NCBI GenBank assembly: GCA_039090855.1
Contig: CM077022.1
Location: 72,564,971-72,628,970 of the forward strand
Length of the DNA stretch: 64,000 nucleotides
DNA from: Macrothele yani
Taxonomy: Eukaryota > Arthropoda > Arachnida > Araneae > Macrothelidae
Direction of reading: 5' to 3'
Part shown: one piece after another, positions 41,762 through 51,101 of the stretch
Position numbering within the stretch: position 1 is the first letter of the stretch
Layout of the letters: the number at the start of each line of letters is the position of its first letter
Notes under the pieces: generated by a model
The model's input: only the letters and a program-made list of their open reading frames with translations
Told to the model about the DNA's origin: nothing
The model's database searches: none
Program-made: the position numbers and the translations under genes

Positions 41762-43397
41762 ACTCGTAAAGCAAAAGTTCCCTAATTAGCCGGTTGTGGC
41801 TGTTCATCTTTTAGGCGTCCCAAGCACAGACAGAACGACGACATGCAATGCTATTCACACCAACGACTACCACTTTATATCCCTTTCGGCTGACTGCAGT
41901 GCGCGACTTGAACTAGTTTAAACACGTAACATACCCGCCGCAGAACATGCGTTTATGCAAATATTGCAAAACTTTGGACTCATCCCCTGTACTATGGTTC
42001 AAGAAAGTAGTAGCGCAGATTGTGAGGCTCGTCAGGAATTTTGTGTAAAATGTTGCACCAGATAGAGGAAGACGAGACATTTCTGGACTACGTAATCTTT
42101 AATAATGAGTCGACATTTCATGTTAGTGGTAAGGTTAACCCCCACAATTGTAGGATTTAGGATGCCAAAAATCCACGAGAATATCTAGAACAAGTTCATG
42201 ACAGTCCAAAGGTGAATGTGTTTTGTGCATTCAGCAGATATAGGGTTTAAGGCCCCCTTGTTTTTTCATGAGGAAACCATAAAAGGTATCGTGTATCCAG
42301 ATGTGCACGAAAATTATCTCATTCCACAGTTGGACAATGATGGCCAAGAAGGACGCATTCACTTTCAGCAAGACGACGCACCACCTCACTACTGGGCAGA
42401 TGTCCGGAATTCTCTCAGTAAACGTTTCCCAGGCCGGTGAATTGCCCAAGCAGGGCCGATAGCATGACCGTCTCATTCTCCCGACTTGACATCTCTCCAT
42501 GTTTTCCTGTGGGGTTTCCTTAAAGGTCGAGTTTTTGTTCCAAGATTACCTGCCAATCACGCTGAACTCCAAACACGAATCACAGCCGCAGTTGTAGAAG
42601 TGACAACAGATATGCTATTCTTGTTTAAAAAGAAATACACTGCTGCTCATAATTATAAGGGCAGTATAAGGACACCATAAATACTGGTGATGCACAATAT
42701 ACAAAATAACTGCAGGAACAGGAAAACCTTATATTTACGTAATTGATGACACAACATAGCAGAAAAATTACTGTGCATTTGTTTTCATTATAATTACAAG
42801 AAACAAAGCAAATGCCATTTGGACTCAGGTCCAAAATTATAAGGACAGCTTGCCCTTCCATGTGTAAACATGATTAATTTTGCAATATTATTACCTTTAA
42901 TACGTGATATGGTCACAGTTTTTCTCTACACACTGAGCCATTCTGTTAGGCATACTTTCAAAGAATTTCCGTAAATACTGAGGAGTGATCTTGTCCCATG
43001 CTGCTACGACTTCCTTTTCTAACTCAGGAACAGTGGAAAATTGTCTGCCATTAGCATATACCAATCTAGCCATTGCACCCTAAACATTTTCAATGATGTT
43101 CGAGTCTGGAGAATTGGGGGGCCAGTTCAGAACACGGATGTTATTTTCCAAAAACCATTGTTTACAAACTCTCGATGTGTGCGATGGGGCATTGTCCTAC
43201 TGAAAGAACACCACCTAAAGGCCACGAATATGCTAACACTTTTTGCTCTAACACTTGGATATATCGTTTAAAATTCATACTTGACGGAATCAGGACTAAA
43301 TCGGTCTTCCCATTAGCAGAAACACCACCCCAAAACATTAACGACGGACCACCTTGATGTCGCCTCAGTGTGTAACGTACCAGGAGATGTGACGTAC

Positions 43398-43560
43398 CTG
43401 CCAGAAGGACGCACACGACATAAAGGCAGATAGGAATCAGAATAAAATGTCCGCGTAGCTCAATTGGTAGAGCAACTTATTCCGGAATGAGTGGACCCGG
43501 GTTCGGATCCTGGCGCGGATAAAAATGACGGAGTAATTCACTTCGTTATAAGTGTCACAT
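43398..43560 (+). mobile_element. SINE family 3
   Basis: GACGTACCTGCC.GAAGGACG, GACATAAAGGCAGATAG, the tRNA-like head GTCCGCGTAGCTCAATTGGT (A box) and GGTTCGGATCC (B box), then GGAGTAATTCACTTCGTTAT. The head folds partly like a tRNA, with GTCCGCG pairing with CGCGGAT. The anticodon arm does not give a normal 7-base loop, and the body is shared with SINEs at 59367 and 59788. Confidence 0.82.
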
Positions 43561-44004
43561 CTTTTTCTTTGCGAAGATCATGCCAGTAATAATGTAGGCC
43601 GTCTGAGCCATCTAAATTAAAACGTTTTTTGTCAGAAAAAATAATTGTATCCCACCTGATGTTATTTTGCCTCCACTGGAGTACAGCTGCTTTCCTCATC
43701 TCTTTATGACTTCTGCTGAGGGTGGGTTTCGCTTTCGTTTACAAGTATTTGGCGACAGTTGAGCTGTGCAGCACAATGTGACACAGTTTGACGGGAAACA
43801 TTGACGGGTATAGAGCCAGCAATTTTTTTACAAGACATTTTTTTCCTGGTTGCCATGGTCATGATGCGTCAAATAACCCTTGACGACAGCTTTCGTTTGC
43901 GACATGAACGCTTTTTAACGGATACCTTGATACCTCTTTTCATTGCATTTTCTACCGCACCTTTTGACTTTTTAATTTCAACAGCTATCTCACGATATGA
44001 TTTT

Positions 44005-44347
44005 TTTTTGTTTTTTTGATTGGAGGTTTAACGACCACCGTGAGCAACTTAATGGGCTATAAGCAGTCGCCCGTCCCTAAGTTAGGGTCACTGGTTCCAG
44101 GGAAGAGAGAGAGCCAGTGCCGTAAGACAAACACAACATCCATGCCTCACCGGGATTCGAACCCGGACCTCTTTCGGACGAATGATTTTTTTTTTTTTTT
44201 GGTTGTAGGTTTAACGACCACCGTGAGCAACTCAATGGGCTATAAGCAGTCACCCGTCGCTAATTTAGGGCCACTGGTTCCAGGGAAGGGAGCTTTCGGA
44301 CGAATGATCAGAGGCCATCGCTTAGACCACTGCGCCACCGGGGCGGC
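44005..44347 (-). mobile_element. Two fused family-1 SINEs in one insertion
   Basis: The direct repeat ATCTCACGATATGATTTT (18 bp) flanks the insertion at 43987-44004 and 44348-44365. Inside are two reversed bodies: 44018-44187 and 44197-44347. Both have GGTTTAACGACCACCGTGAG and GGGCTATAAGCAGTC. The first lacks its A-box end after GGACGAATGA, and the second has an internal deletion at GGGAAGGGAGCTTTCGGACG. A single target duplication means one insertion event of a dimer, or a SINE inserted into a SINE. Confidence 0.9.
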
Positions 44348-44939
44348 ATCTCACGATATGATTTTCGCTCACTGCGAAGTTTCCATATCTTTCGAACCTC
44401 TACTGCAGTTAACTCTTTTCCACGACGCATTCTGTTATTACACAAAACGACATACGCAGTGTCTTCGAGAACACGTTCACCTGCGCAGACATTACTCTTA
44501 TTTGAATAACACATGCACGTCATGAACGTTTATTCGTTTTTCTTGGAACTTCTTTTCGTGTCCTTATATTTATGGGCACCTTAAAAAAACGTAAAAGTTA
44601 TTTTGCTACTTTTATAAAAGTTGTCTGAGGTTCCAAATCTCCCGTTTGGAACTCATGTAGGTTCGGTATTGCAAGTCATGTGCATAATGCGTCTATGTGC
44701 GATTCCTGTGTACTTATCTGCAAAATACGACTGTCCTTATAATTATGAGCAGCAGTGTACCTTTAGGTGGAATGTCTGCCGTATCACCAATGGCAGTCAC
44801 ATCGAGCCAAAAACGACTATGCGGGATAAAACTTGATGTGCTTTGCTACAGATTAACGCCTCAAACAATTCTGTAAGTATGCTGAATAAATTTCTATACG
44901 CTTTCAAAGTTGTGAAATCCTTTTTAAATCACCATGTAT

Positions 44940-45600
44940 ATTATCCCATGAAAATGAAGCAGCATCAAAATTCCCGTCTTCGTATTCATTCTCGAAACAG
45001 AATTTTGTTTCATAGCTTGTTATTGTTTCCTCACGTGTTTGTTCTCTGCGCACGTAAATTCTCACCGCATTCTGGGAAACCAGAGAACTCTTGAGCAGTT
45101 AATGATTAGAACAAATCATTAATGTCGCATTCTTCAAAATAATGAAGCGTGATTTCGCTATCCGAAGCGTCTTTTAAATTCTTCGGAAACATTTTCTCTG
45201 AAACATTTGTCGCAGTCGAAAAGCGGAGTTCAGGTTTCTTAGAGTGTAACGACTTCTAAGTTTTGAAATTTTTAAATTTAATGAATCCATTCAGATTTTA
45301 TTACTTCGTGAACCCAGTAACTACTAGATTTAAAGTTTTTAGCACCCGGAGTATAACTTTTCAGATCTCGGGCGTTTAGCGAAGCTTGGAACGTAGCATT
45401 TTCTGTGTTTTCTAATAAGACAGTAATCTGCTACATTAACCGAAAATCAATCATCAGCAAAGTCTGAAGATTTTATCGCTTACATTAAATTTGAACTGAA
45501 AATAAATTTGAAAAAAATTATCAAATTAATTCCTGTCTTTTGTTGAATACGTTAACCTAAGAGCAAAGTTTCAGCAATCTATCATTTCGATGCACCGATA
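44940..45600. other. No recognisable gene
   Basis: AT-rich, without supported ORFs or matched repeats. Confidence 0.3.
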
Positions 45601-45790
45601 CACAGTTGTAGCGTAAAACCTTTCTGTCTGAGGTGGAATTGAAGTCCACGTCTTCCTATGCTGCTGTTCTTCCAACTGAACTACGACGACAAGGCCTCTC
45701 CCTTCAACTTTGCCGATTTGGCCCATACGTCACCGCAGTAGTACGTTACATCATTCCTTTCCTTGAGAAAGGTGGGGGCATGAAATCGCA
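45600..45790 (-). mobile_element. tRNA-derived SINE, family 6 (tentative)
   Basis: The reversed strand has a tRNA-like head: GTAGTTCAGTTGGAAGAACA (A-box-like) and GTGGACTTCAATTCCACC (B-box-like). A related reversed copy with the same GACGACAAGG/CGCCGGCAAGG..CATACGTCACC order is at 49385-49510. Confidence 0.5.
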
Positions 45791-45960
45791 GGTTTTCGGG
45801 TCAGCCGACAACCATATTGTAAAAAAAATCTGAAATTCACGAGCCACTTTCTGTGATTTCTTTCGTGAATTAACGAAGAATATTTCTGATACAATCTTTT
45901 CCGTGAAATGACAGAAAGAAACATGAATTTCGGGGATTTTTCGTACCGCTGGAAAAATCT

Positions 45961-46262
45961 GAATTTTCAGAAACCTTTCCGTAATTCCTTTCTTATATTG
46001 ACGATAAATTACCGTTTTAGAGACGTGTTAACGGAAAATTCTGAATTTTCAGAAACCTTTCCGTAATTCCTTTTTTATATTGACGGTAAGTTACCGTTTT
46101 AAAGACGTGTTAACGGAAAATTCTGATTTTTCAGAACGATTTCCGCTGTTTCTTTCTTATATTGATGGTAAATTACCGTTTTAGAGATGTGTTAACGGAA
46201 AATTCTGAATTTTCAGAAAACTTTCCGCAATTCCTTTCTTATATTAACGAAAAAACTCCGTT
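45961..46262 (+). repeat. 82-bp tandem repeat, 3.7 units
   Basis: Units start at 45961, 46043, 46125 and 46207, exactly 82 bp apart. Each reads GAATTTTCAGAAACCTTTCC, TTCTTATATTGACG, AAATTACCGTTTTAGAGACG, TGTTAACGGAAAATTCT with small changes. Confidence 0.93.
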
Positions 46263-46844
46263 CTCACTTTTTCCGTATCCGTATGACGAGAAATTACCGG
46301 TAATAGGAGCGATTGGTGTCAAATACTTGAGGTTTGATTAACTTTTAAATTTCAATCGTCTCTCGAATTTTGTATTTCCATAGCGAGATCTGATACTGTG
46401 GATCTGATATCGCATGAATTTTGTTTATTGTGGCCCAGGATATTTCTTCACCTCGCCCCTATTTTGTGCACCAGCTATTTATTATATATTGTATTACTGT
46501 AAGAAACCGGGTCCTTAAATTTATTGTACCCATGATTATACGATGTCTATGTATCAGTCTTTGAACAACTTAAGACAAAAGCTATTATAGCTATCGAGAG
46601 TAAATTTTATGTTCAGGTATTTTTTGTGAAATAATACTATAAAAAAGTACATATCATCTTTTTTAAAGATAACTAAAAGACACTGTCAGTTTAAAAAAAT
46701 CAAGTTGCAAAGCATTTTGTTGCTTCGAAAAATCACGATGAAAAATGCTTAATTTGAGAAAAATCCTCCTACAGAAAAAAAATATTACAAACCTATCCAG
46801 AAAAATAATAAGTTCCAACAAAGAATAAAATAATAAATACACAG
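46263..46844. other. No recognisable gene
   Basis: AT-rich. No supported feature. Confidence 0.3.
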
Positions 46845-47116
46845 TTGACGTGGACCAGGAACATCAAATAGAAGTCATCGCTCTTTCCACGTTTATAAGT
46901 GAGTCACGGAAAAATTTCTCACCGGCCACCACCGGGAATCGAACCCAGAGTCTTCCAGTTACGCGCCGGATATGCTTCCACTGCACCACAGCTGCCTCGA
47001 AATTCTCCAGACTCACAAACGACAAACTGCCAAACCACATGGCAGGGTTGCTTTTTTGGAGCCCCGCACAATGCTGGGGATTCACCGAAGATGAACAGCA
47101 GCAACTAAACAAATAA
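46845..47116 (-). mobile_element. SINE family 2, long form
   Basis: Reversed: ACACAGTTGACGTGGACCAG, AGTGAGTCACGGAAAAATTT, GGGAATCGAACCCAGAGTCT (B-box complement), TTCCACTGCACCACAGC (A-box complement), GCCCCGCACAATGCTGGGGA, TTCACCGAAGATGAACAGCA. It includes the 3' portion missing from shorter copies. Confidence 0.82.
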
Positions 47117-47139
47117 CTAGAAGGCGAATGAATCATAAA

Positions 47140-47325
47140 TACACAGTTGGCGTGGACCAGGAACATCAAATAGAAGTCATCGCTCTTTCCACGTTTATAA
47201 GTGAGTCACGGAAAAATTTCTCATCGGCCGCCAACGGGTTCGATTCCCGGTGGCGGCCGATGATAAATTTATCCGTGACTCACTTAAAAACGTGGAAAGA
47301 GCGATGACTTCTATTTGTTGAAAGA
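47140..47325. repeat. Fold-back family-2 SINE
   Basis: Arms of about 65 bp: AAATAGAAGTCATCGCTCTT through TCATCGGCCGCCA, then reversed TGGCGGCCGATGATAAATTT through AGAGCGATGACTTCTATTT. A 17-base centre carries the B-box GGTTCGATTCCCGG. Confidence 0.88.
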
Positions 47326-47414
47326 ATAAAATGGCTAAATCACTTGGCATTAATGACCAAAAAAAAAAAAAAATTCATCATCGCGCAATTAGTTTTACGA
47401 TGTACGTGAGTCGG

Positions 47415-47510
47415 ATTTCCGAGCGTTTGTGGCTCAGTGTTTAAAGGCGTGCGTTACCAACCCAAACGACGCAGGTTCGATCTTGATTGCAGCGGAAGGA
47501 GTATATGGGG
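47415..47510 (+). other. tRNA-like SINE head fragment
   Basis: GTTTGTGGCTCAGTGTTTAA (A-box-like) and ACGCAGGTTCGATCTTGATT (B-box-like). No recognisable body follows and the fold is incomplete, so I do not call a tRNA gene. Confidence 0.4.
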
Positions 47511-47953
47511 GTAAGGGCTGAAAAATGCAGGGTCTTCAATTTTGAGGAATTTTAGTTTAAATACGGAAAAACCTGCAATGGACGTTTTCTGAAATAAACG
47601 GAATTTCTGACTACGGAAAATCTGTGAAAACACGGAAGTTAAAATAAACGGGCACTTTTAAAAACGGAAATTTCTAAAAAAGACGGACACCAACCGGCTA
47701 CTTTGCTGCACGTTATTTTCAGAAATTTTCCGTGAATTCTCACCACTTACTTCATACAGTGCATGTTTGAAGGACCAGCTCATTGTATTTTGGTGTCCGG
47801 GGGTAAATGGCGTGTTTGCATATGACAGCTCCACGATGTAAATATGCATATTTTTTGCTGGACAGCTTTCCTGTGCTACAGAAGACAGAAATCAAAGGAA
47901 GCGTGAAGCATGTGTCTGAACCCATGCGTTGAACTTGTACCGCGGTCAATTCA

Positions 47954-49072
47954 ATGGCTACAAAGTTTGAAATATTGGTTCTATTGCGACGTTACTGGAA
48001 ACAGGGGCTTAAAGCTGCTGAAGCAATTCGAGAAAATAACGAAGTTGAAAGAGAAGACCTGACGGTTACTCGAACCGCACAACATGGTTCAAGAACATCA
48101 AACTGAAGTCATCGCTCTTTCCACGTTTATAAGTGAGTCACGGAAAAATGCTCATCGGCCGCCACGGGGAATCGAACCCAGGTCTTCCAGTTACACGCTG
48201 GACATGCTACCACTGCACCACAGCGGCCTCGAATTCTCCAGACTCATATACGACTAATGTATGTGAGTCTGGAGAATTCGAGGAGCATGTCCAGCGCGTA
48301 ACTGGAAGACCGTGGGTACGATTCCCGGTGGTGGCCGATGAGAATTTTTCCGTGACTCACTTATAAACGTGGAAAGAGCGATGACTTCAGTTTGATGTTC
48401 CTAGTCCACGTCAATCGCGTGTATTAATGGTTCCAGAAGTTTACGGCTGTGGACACTCGCAAATTGTCAGGAGAACTAGGAGTTTCTGAATCTACCATCG
48501 CTTATCACTTGCACAAGATCAGAAAGGTTTACAGACGATGCTGTGAGGTGCCTCATGAGCTCACCCCAGTTCGAGCTCAACAACGTGTCGGGGTATGCAA
48601 GGAACTGCTCAGAAATCCACGCGATACTCGATTTATCAAACGAATAGTTAATCGGGATGAAAAGTGAATATATCTGCGTAATCCAAATGCTTCACAAAAG
48701 TGGTTGAATAGAAGTGAACCAACTTTACCTACCGCCCAAACGAGAAAAAGTTCATGCTGTGTGTCTGGTGGAATCCATTTTGAGCTCATTTCAAATGGTG
48801 GGTCTATCAATGCGGAACTGTATTCTTCGCAACTGGACAAGATGTATGACAAACTTCAGCGGAAGTATCCTGCCTTAGTCAACCGAAAGCTAGCTCTGCT
48901 ACAAGACAGCGCAAAATCTCATACCGCTAATCGGACGCAAGTTAAACTTCAAAAACTACATGGATTCGAGCTGCTGCCTCATCCAGGATACAGCCCCGAT
49001 TTGTTCCTTCCGACTACCACTGGTTTCTGGCGATGGCGCATTTTCTGCGTGGCAAGAAGTTGATTATTTTGG
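47954..49072 (+). pseudogene. Mariner (DD34D) transposase N, split by a fold-back SINE
   Basis: The N-terminus at 47954 reads MATKFEILVLLRRYWKQGLK, AAEAIRENNEV and TVTRTAQH. The reading is then interrupted by the insertion at 48088-48428 and resumes with the second HTH (TRKLSGELGVSESTIAYHLH, KIRKVYRRC). Catalytic motifs: RIVNRDEK (first D, followed by TGA in place of Trp), ALLQDSAKSHTA (second D, S for N) and PHPGYSPDL (third-D region, then a frameshift). Terminal inverted repeats were not found. Confidence 0.82.
48088..48428. mobile_element. Fold-back family-2 SINE inserted in mariner N
   Basis: Two family-2 SINE halves in opposite orientation: 48094-48255 reversed and 48258-48410 forward. 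They meet at CATATACGACTAATGTATGTG. The direct repeat ATGGTTC(A/C)AGAA flanks the insertion, which indicates that it entered as one unit. The arms are about 150 bp. The reversed half keeps CACTGCACCACAGCGG and the forward half lacks that A-box stretch. Confidence 0.85.
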
Positions 49073-49384
49073 ATAATATCGAACGCGAGTTCCAATAGTT
49101 CTTTTCCTCTAAACCGAAGGCTTGGTACCGTGCAGGAATTGAACAACTGGCAAACAGATGGGTTCAAACTATTGAACATGATGGCATATACTTTGAAATT
49201 TAGTTTGGATTCTTCTGAGGTTCTGGGTAAGTGAAACTGTTGTATCAAACACGCCGGGTTTTTTTTTTTTCCCAATTACTCCAATAGAAGAAGGAATTTC
49301 TATAAATTCCGTGCGATGTGTAGAAGAATCATCATACATATATTTTCAAATCAGGCGATTCATTTACAATATAGTTTAATACCT

Positions 49385-49510
49385 TTCTGCGTGTGGTGAC
49401 CGAGACCACGTCTTCCGACTCCGGAGGTGGCTTTTCTCCCAAATGAAATACGCCGGCAAGGTTCCTCGTTTTAACTTTGTTGATTTGACTCATACGTCAC
49501 CTCACTAATA
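49385..49510 (-). mobile_element. SINE family 6, second copy (tentative)
   Basis: Shares ACCACGTCTTCC, GGCAAGG.TCCTC and CATACGTCACC.CA in order with 45640-45740. Confidence 0.45.
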
Positions 49511-49559
49511 CATCTACGTCATGTTACGTAGTACGTTACATACACTTAAGTGCCAAAAG

Positions 49560-50865
49560 TCATGGGAAACGTACTAAGTATCGTGTAGTACCTCTACCTC
49601 CTCTAGCCCGGCGTAGTGCAGCAACTCGACGCGCCATCGATTCTACAAGTGTCCGGAAGACTTCTGGAGAGATATTGAGCCATGTTATGTGAACAGCCGC
49701 CCACAGTTCTCTGGTATTTGTAGGTGCAGGATCTTGGGTGCGAATGGACCTTTCCACCACGTCCCATAAGTGCTCTTTTGGGTTTATGTGGGGCGAACGT
49801 GGTGGCCACACCATCATTCAGAACTCTCCAGAATGCTCCTCGAAACAATTTTGGACAACTTGGGCCCGATGACATGATGCATTGCCCGCCTGGAAAATCT
49901 CATCGTTGTTGAGGTACATGAAGTCCATGAAGGGCTGCAAACGGTCACCCAGCAAAGCGACAAAGCAATTACTGTTTAATGACGTATTTACGAGGACCAG
50001 ACGACCCAAACCGTGCCACACAAAGACACACCACAAATGTATGGAACCACAACCAGCTTGCACAGTGCCTTGCTGACAGCTTGGGTCCATGGATTCATGT
50101 GGTCTGCGCCACACCCGAACCCTACCATCAGCTCGTAACAACTGGTAGCGTGACTCATCGGATCACGCCACATGTTGCCAGTCTTCCAGGGTCCAATTAC
50201 CGTGTTCACGAGCCCAGGGGAGGCGCTGTGTCCGATGTCGTCGTGTTGACAAAGACACTCTGGTGGGTTTTCTGTTCCCATACCCCATGGACGCTAAATT
50301 ACGCTGCACTGACCTGATGGATATGTTTCTGGTACCTCCTGCATTGAATGTGGATGTTATTTGAGCCAGTGTCGTTTGTATGTTAGCATAGGCAGTCCTG
50401 ATCAGCCACCACTGGTCACGGCCATTCAGCACCCGTGGTCGGCCATTGCGCTGTCCACGGTTGGTGGTAATGCATTCCATGGGGTATTCACTGTACACAC
50501 GTGACACCGTGGATCGAGGAATGTTGAATGTTCGCAGAACTTCGGACATTGAATGTCCCATCCCGTGGATCGGGGAATGTCGAATGTTCACAGAACTTCG
50601 GATATTGAATGTCCCATCCGTGCATTCCATGGGGTATTCACTGTACACACGTGACACCGTGGATCGAGGAATGTTGAATGTTCGCAGAACTTCGGATATT
50701 GAATGTCCCATCCGTGCATTCCATGGGGTATTCACTGTACACACGTGACACCGTGGATCGAGGAATGTTGAATGTTCGCAGAACATCGGACATTGAATGT
50801 CCCATCCGTCTGGCTCCCACTACCATGCCTCGTTCAAACTCCGATAATTCACGTCGGCTTGCCAC
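49560..50865 (-). pseudogene. Tc1-like (DD34E) transposase I, frame-broken
   Basis: Start near 50865: MASRRELSEFERGMVVGARR, MGHSMSDVLRTFNIPRSTVS. The HTH segment then recurs several times. Further on: second HTH (TLAQITSTFNAGGTRNISIR, SVQRNLASMGYG), KPTRVSLSTRRHRTQRLPWA, and WTLEDWQHVA before a stop near the first catalytic Asp. 49818-50141: GRVRVWRRPHESMDPSCQQG, then decayed QAGNASCHRAQVVQN at the second D (D lost to G). 49560-49817: WPPRSPHINPKEHLWDVVER (E kept, D of SPDL changed) and a C-terminus ending near ARGGRGTTRY. Confidence 0.85.
50471..50808 (-). repeat. 94-bp (+56-bp partial) tandem repeat of the transposase HTH
   Basis: TGCATTCCATGGGGTATTCA starts at 50471, 50621 and 50715. The last pair is 94 bp apart. 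The first interval is 150 bp because a 56-bp partial copy (near 50560-50616) is added. Each unit encodes FNIPRSTVSRVYSEYPMEC on the minus strand. Neither 94 nor 56 is a multiple of 3, so the frame rotates between units. Two HTHs plus part of a third remain in one 207-codon frame. Confidence 0.92.
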
Positions 50866-51101
50866 AATCCTACTAGCGGTTGTTCAACCTGACTCACGAG
50901 ATTACACCTCGCAACTGATAAAAATTCTAGCGTGCGTCGAAGCCATTATACGACGACAGCACCAGTTAAAAATTTGCGTACTGATTACCCATGACTTTTG
51001 GAACTTCAGTGTAGTGTACAGAGTCTTGGTACAGCCGCCTTTAAAATGCGTTCGCAGATCCTTCTTTTTTAACTCCTTTATTTTCTATTAACCACATACA
51101 C

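Larger units (their letters stand above)
40419..41989 (-). mobile_element. Mariner E nested in F, with triplicated end
   Basis: The right inverted repeat (CAAATATTGCAAAACTTTGG, then ACTCATCCCCTG) pairs with the left one (GCGAGTCGAAAGTTTTGCAA, then TATTTG). The left terminal 145 bp is present three times in tandem. Confidence 0.88.
42900..44430 (-). pseudogene. Transposase of element D, disrupted by SINEs
   Basis: The minus strand starts near 44430 with MRRGKELTAVEVRKIWKLRS and then ERKSYREM, where the double SINE is inserted. Further on come fragments of a DDE core: HQGGPSLMFWGGVSANGKTD and NFKRYIQVLEQKVLAYSWPL, then decayed second-aspartate sequence near 43190. The C-terminal SMPNRMAQCVEKN pattern is near 42940. 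Stops are numerous. Confidence 0.75.
42638..44757 (-). mobile_element. Tc1/mariner-superfamily element D nested in F
   Basis: Inverted repeats CACTGCTGCTCATAATTATA (left) and its complement TATAATTATGAGCAGCAGTG (right), with TA on both sides. It contains a family-3 SINE (43398-43560) and a double family-1 SINE (44005-44347). Confidence 0.9.
40072..44838 (+). pseudogene. Transposase of element F, in three pieces
   Basis: Piece 1 (40072-40418): an N-terminal helix-turn-helix with AELIRCLFWFEETKSETTVQ, then words like TRPTICSWHKNLVETGCS and a second HTH region ending RKRLPLKPYG. Piece 2 (41990-42637): REFC-type start, FLDYVIFNNESTFHVSGK (first catalytic segment, N before E where D is usual), GRIHFQQDDAPPHYWADVRN (second D) and HSPDLTSLHVFLWGFLKGRV (third). 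Piece 3 (44758-44838): VCRITNGSHIEPK, the conserved C-terminus. Stops and frameshifts occur in all pieces. Element G at 57796 is a relative. Confidence 0.82.
39900..44936 (+). mobile_element. DUF4817-type DNA transposon F, host of nested insertions
   Basis: Long inverted repeats: 39900-39961 (CAGGGGGATTCAAAAAGGAC, CTTTGAAAGCGTATAGAAAT) and 44879-44936 in reverse, both flanked by TA. The transposase is split into three by mariner E (40419-41989) and element D (42638-44757). Removing these leaves an element of about 1.35 kb, the normal size. Confidence 0.88.
49543..51011 (-). mobile_element. Tc1-like transposon I with expanded DNA-binding region
   Basis: Inverted repeats CACTTAAGTGCCAAAAGTCA (left) and the near complement TGACTTTTGGAACTTCAGTG (right), each then ATGGG-type. 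TA at both flanks. At 1469 bp it is longer than usual because of the internal tandem expansion. Confidence 0.9.

Noticed and set aside
43451..43525. tRNA gene-like fold (GTCCGCG...CGCGGAT with A and B boxes)
   Set aside because: The anticodon arm does not give a 7-base loop, and the flanking sequence is the shared body of a repeat with copies at 24250, 59367 and 59788. It is a SINE head.
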